From the NCBI GenBank assembly GCA_964035575.1, contig OZ037929.1:434001-498000 (forward strand): 64,000 bases of DNA, written 5' to 3'. Below the pieces are notes generated by a model that was given only the letters and a program-made list of their open reading frames with translations, made no database searches and was not told the origin of the DNA. This document shows, in pieces, positions 22,190 to 32,530 of the stretch. This stretch comes from Rhynchopus sp. YZ270_cl-10 (taxonomy: Eukaryota > Euglenozoa > Diplonemea > Diplonemida > Diplonemidae). Position 1 is the first letter of the stretch. Each line of letters begins with the position of its first letter. The translations under genes were made by a program, and so were the position numbers.

Positions 22190-25100
22190 TTAAACGAAGT
22201 CCTCGTCTTCGTTGTCGCCCAGCGGCACAACAGCTGCCGCAGAGGCCTCCTGCTCCATCTGTGCAACTTGTTGCGCGCTCATCTCGACAGCGCTCCTCTG
22301 TGGTGTGATGTGGGTGATGTGGTTGTTGTTGTGTGGTGCATACCTGAAGTGCGACCTCTTCCGTGAACTCAAGGTCAGGGTCGTGGCGTAGCTGCTTCGC
22401 AAGATAGAGGAACGGCTTCTCGATATTGTAGTTCGACTTCACCGACACGTCGTAGTACTGCAGGTTCTTCCGACGGTGGTACCCGATTTGGCGTGCCTTC
22501 ACGCTTCTCTCCATCACGTCCACCTTGTTCCCCACAAGCACGAGGGGGATGCCACTCCCAGCGCGTTCGAGGTCACGGTGCCAGTTCGGCACGCTCCCGT
22601 AAGTCTGACGGTTGGTCACGTCGAACATGATGATGCCGCTGTCCGCATTGAGGCAGTATCCGTCACTGTTGGAAGGTGAAGTGGGTTCAAGATAATATAA
22701 CGAAGTGAAGTTGATAGTGCAAACGCCTCTGGCACGCAGGCACTGACACTCCGCGGTTATCGAAGGAAGAGGGAAAGGGAACATGGTGAGCAACATACAT
22801 AAGTCCCCGGTTCATCTCCACTCCCGCAATGTCCCACACGTCGAAGCAGATCTCTCCCTTTGTTGTCTGGAACTGAAGAGGGTGCACCTGTCAGAAAGAA
22901 TGGGTGAGAAAACAAACAAAACAACAAAAAGCAAACACACCTCCGCTCCCACAGTCGGCGTGTAGTTCCACTCGAACTCTCCAGTCAAGTGACGAATAAA
23001 GAACGCAGTCTTTCCGACACCACCATCTCCGGCCAACACAAGCTTAAAAGATGATGATTGCTGCCCACTGTTTGACGGAGCGCTGAAAGGTGGTGACGAT
23101 TGCGGTCCGCTGTTTGACGGGGCGCCAAAACTGAATGCTGGTTGTGGCCCACTGTTTGACGGGGCGCCGAAAGGTGGTGACGATTGCGGCCCGCTCCTCT
23201 GTGGTGTGGTGTGGTTGATATCAGTTTCCCGAAGGTAATTCGTGCTAATCAAATCAAGGACGCACTTACAAAGTTTAGCCACAAACTACGCCCCCCTGCC
23301 CACTATCAGGTATTGCCAAGCCTGTGTTTATGGCGGTATGACGACGTTTTGTCTGAGATTCCAACTTTCGGAAAATCAGAGCGCCTGTGACCATGTCGAA
23401 CAGTTTGACGCACTGAGGAAGTGACTAGGGTAGGTGCGTACTTGAGAATTGCTACTCATCATATACCAACGGGGGAGCGAGGATCTAAACGATCCTTGCG
23501 ACCCCCAACTCGCTGAAGAGGAGGTGGCGTCACTCACCTGGGTCCATCATCATGCCAAGGGCTCTAGTCTTGGCATTCCGGAGCTGCTCGCCCTTTCCAT
23601 CCTCAGGTAAACCGTCATAGAACTTCAGGAGGCGTCACACTCGGTGTAACTTCCCCCGGATGCTATTTAACGTCCAGCCCAGGACGATGTGTGTAGTGTC
23701 TGGCCACGGCAGCATACCTGAAGTGCGACCTCTCCCGTAAACTCAAGGGTGTCGTCATCTACCAGCTTCTTCGCAAGATAGAGGAACGGCTTTTCGATAT
23801 TGTGGTTCGACTTCACCGACACGTCGTAGTACTGCATGCCCGCGAAATCCTGTTCCACCTCACGGTGAAACGTAATTTCACGTGCCTTCACGCTTCTCTC
23901 CATCACGTCCACTTTGTTCCCCACAAGAACGAAGGGGATGCCCTCGCACTTACACACAACGTCACGGTGCCAGTTCGCCACGTTCTTGTAAGTCTGACGG
24001 GAGGTCACGTCGAACATGATAATTCCGCACTGTCCCTGGATGTAGTATCCGTCACTGTTGGAAGGTGAAGTGGGTTCAGGAATAATAACAAAACAAGAAG
24101 AAAGGGAAAGTGGTGAGCAACATACCGAAGTCCTCCGTACTTCTCCTGTCCCGCAGTGTCCCACACGTTGAAGCAGATCTCTCCCTTTGTTGTCTGGAAC
24201 ATAAGAGGGTGCACCTGTCAGAAAGAATGGGTGAGAAAACAAAACTAATAATAACTCTGATAGGTAAGTAAAAGGAAAAAGGTTTTTTCCGTTGATTGCT
24301 CAATTACCCTGTTGGAGGGGTGATTGGCGACCGTATGGCAAACCCGCAAACCCGTTTCGGAGGAACTATTTTCTCTTTTCAGCTACGCTTGTGGGTATAA
24401 CAAACATAAAGCAAACACACCTCCACTCCCACAGTCGGGATGTACCTCTCGTTGAACTCTCCGCTCAAATGACGCTTCACTAACGCAGTCTTTCCGACAG
24501 CACCATCTCCGACCAACACAAGCTTAAAACATGGCAATTGTGACGGCGAGCGCTTGACTTCGCAGTCGCCCAGCGGCACAACAGCAGCCGCAGAGGCCTC
24601 CTGCTCCATCTGTGCAATGTGTTGCGCACTCATCTCGACAACGTTCTTCTGTGGTGAGGTGTGGTGTGGGTGACGTGGTTGTTGTTGTGTTGTCTGGCCA
24701 CGGCAGCACACCTGAAGTGCAGGCTCATTCGTGAACGCAAGTGTGTCGTCATTTACTAGCTTCTTCGCCAGCCAGAGGAACGGCTTTTCGATATTGTAGT
24801 TCGCCTTTGCCGAGGTGTCGTAGTACTGCAGGTTCTTCCGACGGTGGAACACGATTTGGCGTGACTTCACGATTCTCTCCATCACGTCCACCTTGTTCCC
24901 CACAAGCACGAGGGGGATGTTCTCACACTTACGCACAACGTCACTGTGCCAGTTCGGCACGTTCCTGTAAGTCTGACGGGAGGTCACGTCGAACATGATA
25001 ATCCCACACTGTCCCTGGATGTAGTATTCGTCACTGTTGGAAGGTAAAGTGGGTTCAAAAAAAATAACAAAACAAGAGGAGAAGGGAAAGGTGTGAACAA

Positions 25101-26216
25101 CATACCCAAGCCCCCTGTACTTCTCCTGTCCCGCAGTGTCCCACACGTTGAAGCAGATCTCTCCCTTTGTCGTCTGGAACTTAAGAGGGTGCACCTGTTG
25201 GAAAGAATGGGTGAGAAATCAAAACGAAACAAAAGCAAACACACCTCCACTCCCACAGTCGGGATGTACTTCTCCTCGAACTCTCTGTGCAAATGACGCC
25301 TCATTAACGCAGTCTTTCCGACACCACCATCTCCGACCAACACAAGCTTGAAGCATGGTAATTGTGATGGTGGGGTCTGGACGTCTTCGTTGTGGGCCAG
25401 CGGCACAACAGCAGCAGCGGAGACCTCCTGCTTCATAGGTGCAAAAAACAGCGGTGCAGCCGCGGAGCACCGTGTAACCATCTGTGCAATGTGATTGTTG
25501 TTGTTGTGCCCTCGCTACGGCAGCATACCTGAAGAAGTGGGCCGGACTCCGTAAACTCGAGGTTGTTGTCATTTAACAGCTTCTTCGCCAGCCAGAGGAA
25601 CGGCTTCTCAAAGTTGTGCTTCGACTTCACCGAGATGTCGTAGTACTCTAAGTTCTTCTTACGGTGGAATACAATGGTACGTGCCTTCACAGATTGCTCG
25701 GTCTCTGGCACATCCGCCTTGTTCCCCACAAGCACGAGAGGGATGTAACCCGTAGCATTACATATTGCACGGTGCCAGTTCGGCACGTCCTTGTAACTTT
25801 GACGGGAGGTCAGGTCGAACATGATAATCCCACACTTCGCCTCGATGTAGTAGATCGACCCGTTACTGTTGGAAGGTGAAAGTGGGTTCAAGAAAAACAA
25901 AAAAAAAACAAAAAAAAATAAATGAAGAAGAGAAAGGGAAAGTGGTGAGCAACATACCCAAGCCCCCGGTTCTGCTCCTGTCCCGCAGTGTCCCACACGT
26001 TGAAGCAGATCTCTCCCTTTGTTGTCTGGAACTGAAGAGGGTGCACCTGTCAGAAAGAATGGGTAAGAAATAAAAAAGAAACAAAAGCAAACACACCTCC
26101 ACTCCCACAGTCGGGATGTACTTCTCCTCGAACTCTCCAGTCAAATGACGCTTCACGAATGCGGTCTTTCCGACACCACCATTTCCGACCAACACCAGCT
26201 TAAAATTGTGCACCAT
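22190..26216 (-). CDS. Tetra-Ran: four Ran G domains fused head to tail, 13 exons
   Basis: Exons: 26216..26097, 26046..25958, 25865..25529, 25481..25245, 25194..25106, 25033..24712, 24648..24421, 24214..24126, 24054..23718, 23198..22941, 22887..22799, 22665..22344, 22297..22190. They total 2625 nt, giving 874 residues, and all joins are in phase. G domains lie at about 1-182, 226-398, 439-616 and 667-839. In exons 4 and 7 an old Ran last exon ([12 protein letters not shown] type) runs without a stop through a PSQLPC linker straight into FKLVLVGDG of the next domain. Exon 10 instead carries three 14-residue units with PFGAP, SFGAP and PFSAP. P-loops are [24 protein letters not shown] and GDGGVGKT. 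Domains 1-3 keep DTAGQE; domain 4 has DIAGVE. Only the final exon has the acidic tail ending DEDFV. Function is unknown; a multivalent binder of Ran partners is an inference. Separate genes could be argued only if each inner unit had its own start and stop, and none has. Confidence 0.82.
24290..24340 (+). repeat. Repeat family R9, two copies
   Basis: Shared words CGTTGATTGC, TTGGAGGGGTGATTGGCGACC. The second copy is 62616-62672. The first lies in the intron between exons 7 and 8 of the tetra-Ran gene, which is longer than its counterparts in other copies for this reason. Confidence 0.55.
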
Positions 26217-28519
26217 GACGCTATGCTATCCTAGCCCACCTATGTGTCCGTGAGTGGTTGTGTACAGGGCGTGCCAGACGTGACAGAAATAAAGGTTTGA
26301 CTTGCGAACCAGATTGCATCGCTTCTAATCGACCACTCCACTAAGCCAACTGACGGAGCAAAGACGAGACAGCTCCTTCAGGGGAAGGATATAGAAAGGC
26401 AGCTGTATGACTGCCACAAAAACCTCCTTGCGGGGAAACCCATTGCATTTGGCCACGTTTTCCTAGGTCTGTTGACGACCGACTGCTCTTCCCGCCTATG
26501 CATTTCTCGGGAAGGTTTGGTCAAAAAAATGTTGTCGCACACATCACAGCTTGCACCCGATGCAGGTACCTAGCTGATATATCGTAGTAGCAAAACCCCT
26601 GCGTGGCACTTCATTGAGCTCCAAAAGAAAGAAAAAAAAGAGAAGAAGAAGAAAAAAAATAGGGCTTTTTCGTTTTATCGCTCAACTTTGTGATATTATT
26701 TTCCCTTTTTTTGTGTGTTGACAAAAATCAACCAATAGGTGGGTTTATGTCAAAAGAAAAAAATGTCTCCTAAAAAGGGGACAGGGTGCTTCCACCAATC
26801 CAACACATCCGAAACTCGTAGATATAGCACAGAGCAAGGGTACTGTATTACGTTGTCTTTCTTTAAAAAAAGATTTTTTTTTTTTTTTTCGCGAAAACCC
26901 CACGAAACCCACCCCCTCCCAAAGGGGGTTTTTGGCTCAGCACTTTTTTTGGGCTCTTTTCGACTTTTTTTTTTAGAAAAAAATTCGGCCAGATTTTGGG
27001 AAATAGGAAAAGAGAGAGAAAAGTAGGCAAGATGAACCTAAGCCTCTTAATTACCACAAAATAAAAAAGTTGAAAGTGAGAATGCGTACCATCTAAAGGG
27101 GGACCTATTAGCCCCCCTTTATTTGTTTAAAGTGTTCAACTATTCTGTGCAATACAAAGGCGTCATGGGTGGATATGAGATATCAGTGATGAGGTTGGGC
27201 AAGAGTTGTGGCACAATTTGTCAAATGGAGTAAATGAAGTTGATCATACACTGGGTGTCATCTGTTACAACGTTATTAACGTTATCCATAACGTTATAAC
27301 ACCCACAGTATGGTTGATATAACGCAAAAAACACCTCTGAGACCCAAAGTTCGGACACGACGGTGAAGTAAATCATAGCTTTTGATGCAGACACCTCTAA
27401 CTGACCCACTGTACGATGAGAGCCATCCGGATGAAAGCACAAAGTACTCTGAGGCCAACAGAAATTCGTTACGACAGTGAAGTAAAAGCGCAAGTCAAGT
27501 CATTTACTTCATCGTGTAATTAATGACAACGATGCCACGAGGCAATAACTCTGTCCTCTGTCCCGTATATTCAATGAATAAAAACCCTCCTGGGCAAGAA
27601 CACAACATTTGACAAAGCAGACAAAAATGAAACTCAAATTAAATTTGATTTGAAATACACAGCCCTCTCATGAGCTGTGTACCTTTGGTATGACCGGCTG
27701 TACCCGGGGTAGACCCCCAACCATGCAGTGTCGTACATCCAACCATGAAGTCCTACATCCATTTTGTGGTTTACATCTGATATTAAATACTTTTCATTTC
27801 AAAGAATTAAAATCAATTGAGGATGAACCGAAACCCGGAATACAAAAGAAAAATAATGTGAAAAAAAAAATGCGAATCTCCTCCAAAATTTGATCACAAT
27901 CGACCAATTTCATATACTTTCCGAAGAGAAAACACCCAAAGGACGCAAAAAAAAACCCCCCCTTCTTCTCAGTCACAACAAAGTGTCTATGGCACTCTAC
28001 CGTAACACACCATACACCCTATCCCATGCTATCATGATTGCAGCAATCGACAATCACCCTGTCTGAGGACAGAGTTCTGTACAACAAAGTCGCCTGAAGG
28101 CTCAATGAATTTCTAAGGTATAGCTGCATATCATCAACCCAAAGAAAGAAAAAAAAGAAAGTGAAGTTACCTCTGACTGACCCACGTACTATGCCAGCCC
28201 TGGATAAAAACGCAAGGAAAAAAAAAAAGAACACAACTTCATACGCAAAGAAGAAAAAAAAAAAGTCATAAAGAGTCTACACAAACTAAAACGCAAATTC
28301 ACCCAAAAGAGACAACATCCGTGCTGTTCTTTTTTTTTGAAATCCTCTCTGAGGACCTCTACCCACACCTGCTTTGAAAAACTCACACCCCCCCTTTTTG
28401 AAGAAAAAAAAACGACCCCATAAGTAGACCACTTTATCCACAATGTCCAAAAAAGCAAAGATATCTCCCTAAAAAAAAAATCCTGTCTTTTTTTGCATCA
28501 ACCTCAGTATTTTTAAAAA
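26217..28519. other. Gene-free region with scattered repeats
   Basis: Upstream of the tetra-Ran start. Contains R1 at 27019, R5 at 27382 and 28165, R2 at 27645 and R4 at 28044. The stretch 26240-26700 shows no repeat or gene that I can support. Confidence 0.6.
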
Positions 28520-28575
28520 AGTTGACTAGAAATACGGCCCTCCTGCGACACAGTGTACCTTTGGTACAATGACCG

Positions 28576-28680
28576 GGTGTACCGGGTGTACCGGGTGTAC
28601 CGGGTGTACCGGGTGTACCGGGTGTACCGGGTGTACCGGGTGTACCGGCGAGGGGTGGACCCCCCCCCCCCCCCCCCCCC
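28576..28680 (+). repeat. 9-bp tandem repeat TGTACCGGG and poly-C run inside R2
   Basis: The CCGGGTGTA word of the R2 repeat is expanded to about nine copies. After GGGGTGGA a pure C run of about 21 nt follows, ending at the left border of the 3.8 kb element. Confidence 0.9.
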
Positions 28681-31600
28681 TAGGGGGTCCGACTCTTAAG
28701 GAATTCCTTCACCGTGCGCTGGTCAGAGGATACCTGGTCAGTTGACCAGGTAATATGACCAGGTTTTGACCTGGTCAGATTGACCAGGTACACCTGGTCA
28801 TGACCAGGTATACCTGGTCAATGACCAGGTATTGACCAGGTATACCTGGTCAGTGACCAGGTATTTGGCCACTGTGACCAGGGGTTTTTTTTTTTTTGAC
28901 AACACAAAAATGCCCTTGGTGGGTCCATATGACCTCAAAACTGGGCTAAAAGTGCAAATAAAGGCACTTACGAGCAGTTTAGAGCATCTAGAATTTATTC
29001 CACGGCTATTTGTGTGCACCCTGTACATTTTGTATGGGCATCACCTTAGCAAAAAATCGAAAAATCTCAAAAAAAAAAAAAATTTTTTTCGGGAAAAATT
29101 TGGCCTCTGGGTTGGGTCTTGGGGCACCGAAAAATGCAAAAAAACGCAAAATTCGGGTGTTTTGACCATCTGGGGTTTCACCAAATACACGTATTTGAAC
29201 AATCCTACACGAAACAGTGGTTAGACAAGGCGATTTTTGACCAAAGAAAAAATAACTTTTTTGCCCAAAACTGGCCGTGGTAGGTCATAAAATGGCCCAA
29301 AAAATCCAAAGAAAACCTCAGATTGGGCAAATGTTGAAAAAAATTTTCAAGTCAAAATTTCAGCCAAAATACGGTCATACCCCGTGTACTGTAGTAGCTA
29401 ATTTTTACGATTTGAGGCCATAAAAGCAAAATTTGGCACTTTTGAGCCTCTGTAGGGGTCTAAAATGTCTAAAATGTGGTTTTGCGTACTCGATTTTTTA
29501 GACGAATTTTTTTTTCTGTACTGGACACTGGGCACTGTACCCAGAGAAGGCACCTTGACAGCAGCGAAGGCGCAGGTTACGATGAAGACAAGGTATGTAA
29601 ATATGTTTAACTGTCAGGCACTAGTGTAGATTCATTCCTTTAGTGGTTGTCAAGTTGTTGTGTGGTGGTGTTTGTTTTCCCTGATCACCGATCTCACTCT
29701 TTTTTGGCTGGTGCTTGCAGACTACCCCTACTTTGTGTAATCGGAATAAACTTACATATTGCTTGTCATGAGGCAGCCGTTTTTTAACTTCTGCAGGCGT
29801 GCTCGTTACCTGCTGCACATAATATTCACCTCGCTTCGCTCGGTAAATACTTATACATGGTCCCCTCGCTTCGCTTGGGAACCATTAGTGCAGCAGGAAA
29901 TCCGCTGTGGCGTGAAAAAAAGGCTACCTTATTTCACGGCAATGCATAGTTATTACCACTTTCTTCATTAACCTCATCTTTAATACTGGAAAATCGTTTA
30001 ATTTGTCACACCCTAATTAACCGAGTTGAAATATCAGTCATAAATGAATTTTGTCACCCCCTCACATTACGTCGGGCGATTTTTTGTGTCTACTTTTTAA
30101 AGTACAGCCTTGAGTGATACTTTCTGTATTAGGGACGGAAGAATTGTAGGTGACAAATTAAACGATTTTACAGTACTGCGTTTATACACCATAACTTAAT
30201 CACACCCCACATTTACACTCATCACAGGATCGTGAAATCTGAACTGCATCCGTGATTGCGATGAGAAGTTTCGCCGCTCTTCGACATTCTATCAACAACT
30301 CAAAAATCCGAAAGGCTTCACCCACATCAATCTATTCTGGGTTTGTGGACGAAGACCTGGGGGGTGGGAATATTTTGTCAGTCACTGCTATTGCCATTTA
30401 ACCCAGGGAGCATAGCTAGTGCAAGAAATTCGACCTTTGGAAACCTTCCGGAAAGTCTGTCCTCTGCTTGCGGAGGACTAGACACAAGAAAATATTGCGT
30501 TCCCCCAGAAAACCAGTGCACATTTCACACTCCTTGTGGGTGGTCTTGTTGCCTTTTTTGTCAACAGTAATTTTGGCCCAGGCATGTTCTTGAAGCATGA
30601 CAATTTAGTGTGTATGGGGCAGGGTGTTGTTTTGTTCTGAATTCTCTTTGTTATAACATCTAAGTCAATCGCGGGTGGTGGTTTGTGTAGCGTGAGGCAC
30701 TCTTTTTAGCAAACTTCCTGCGGCTGCTAAAGTGTTATTTCTTCGGATTTAACAACGTATAGCGTAACATAGTGGATTAGCCTGGTCGACACAACCTTTG
30801 ATAGATATGGGATAACCAACCCCCTTCGACCCCTTGTGGGTTCACTGAACAAGCCCTCGTGGTAGTTAAACGCGATTGACATTTACATTCCTAGAGATGA
30901 AAGAACAAGACAACACTTCTGTACCCGCGCATCAAAATTGTGGAAAACTTTGCACCCCAAACACCCTCAACAACGCCCGCCAAAAGGCGCCCCTTGTTGC
31001 TGGGAGTTGGTTCTCATGATACCTGCACAGCGGGCATTCCTCTGAGTCCAACGCATGTTTGGCCTGTCTGCGGCGTTGTACTTCAGGTGCACGAAGACAG
31101 GGTCTGGTGGTAAATTTTGCGTAGTACTGCGACGTGGTACTGCGTGGGTCTGGGAACCTGGGTACCTGGGTACAGGAAATTTGTTGTGGAAGACATCAAC
31201 CACCATGCATTGAGGAGGGTAAGACAGTGTTCGCAGTTTCTACCTGATAGCATTACAACATTTAACTTCTCCACGGGGGTCTTGGGCCGTTCACTCGGTT
31301 CTACCTTGACTACCGGAAGATATTCTTGAGGCCTTTTTGGTCTCTAGAATATCCGGTCTTCCCGAACGGAGGCACACTTTGTGTGTTACTACGACCTGGC
31401 AATTTCCAGCAGTAGGTTAAGTAATCTTTCTTGTAAATTGTTGGATCATTATCTCCTCAGTGCATGAATGCCCCACGTGACTGGACACTTTTGTGTTTGT
31501 CATGTGGAGCTGTGGTTGCTCTTTCACGACTTTTTTCTTGTTCCTGGGTACCTGTTCCTGGACCTGGACCTGGGTACCTGGGTACCTGGGTACCTGGGTA

Positions 31601-32476
31601 CCTGGGTACCTGGGTACCTGGTCACCTGGGCGCCTGGGTACTTACCTGGGTAAATGTGACCAGGTACCTGGTCATCTGACCAGGTACACCTGGTCATGAC
31701 CAGGTATACCTGGTCATGACCAGGTGTACCTGGTCAGATCTGACCAGGTGTACCTGGTCATAAATCTGACCAGGTATTACCTGGTCAGACCTCTGACCAG
31801 CGCACGGTGTTAAGGAATTTTGTCCGGTTTTCATTTTTTTCAACATTCGGCCATTTCCCGGGCACCTCCGGGCGAATCCTGCCCCCAAAATAGGGTGTCT
31901 GGGCCCTGTGGGGCTAAATTCACCCTCTAGGTACCCCAAAATACAAAAAAAATTGAAAAATATGGTGAAAAATAGGCTATTTTGGCCTTTTGGGCAACAT
32001 TGCCGATTTTGACCAAATTTCCAAAAAAATCAAAGAAAAGTCCAAAAAATAGACGAAAAAAGGCGTCTCTGCACACAATTTCGACCCAAAAATGTGTTTT
32101 GGGTCAATTGAAAACGGGGTTTCACCCTTTTGACACTTTTTTTGACGTTTTTTTGTGTTTTTAGGTGCAAAAACGTCCTTGGAACACCGGGGGTGTTCCA
32201 AGGATGTTCCAAGGACGAGAAAAAACACAAAAAAAGCGTCGCAAAATTGTCAAAAGGGTCAAAAACCGGCCATTTTGCCTAAGGCCAAAAAACCGATTTT
32301 TCACCATATTTTTCAATTTTTTTTGTATTTTGGGGTACCTAGAGGGTGAATTTAGCCCCACAGGGCCCAGAAACCCTATTTTGGGGGCAGGATTCACCCG
32401 GGGGTGCCCGGGAAATGGCCTAATGGTGAAAAAAATGAAAACCGGACAAAATTTTACTAGGGAGTCGGACCCCCTA
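28681..32476. mobile_element. 3.8 kb element with 15-bp terminal inverted repeats, inserted into an R2 copy
   Basis: TAGGGGGTCCGACTC is perfect at both ends in inverted form. Each end is flanked by a C run, and beyond these lie the two halves of one R2 repeat (to about 28660 on the left; CCATGCAGTGTCCTACATCC on the right). Both sides carry arrays of the palindrome ACCTGGTCA/TGACCAGGT (28725-28890, 31660-31800). Two blocks of about 200 bp at 31812-32020 and 32265-32458 are inverted copies of each other. Between 29 and 31.5 kb I see no convincing gene; a few short frames look like weak coding remnants. Non-autonomous or long dead. Confidence 0.7.
31569..31625 (+). repeat. 8-bp tandem repeat CTGGGTAC
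   Basis: About seven head-to-tail copies of CTGGGTAC, just left of the right-hand ACCTGGTCA palindrome array and inside the 3.8 kb element. The same words occur singly near 31140-31170. Confidence 0.85.
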
Positions 32477-32530
32477 CCCCCCCCCCCCCCCCACCATGCA
32501 GTGTCCTACATCCATTTCGAAAAACCCTTC

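Noticed and set aside
28681-32476. CRISPR-like array from regularly spaced ACCTGGTCA words
   Set aside because: Spacers are short, of unequal length and themselves palindromic; eukaryotic nuclear context and no cas genes.
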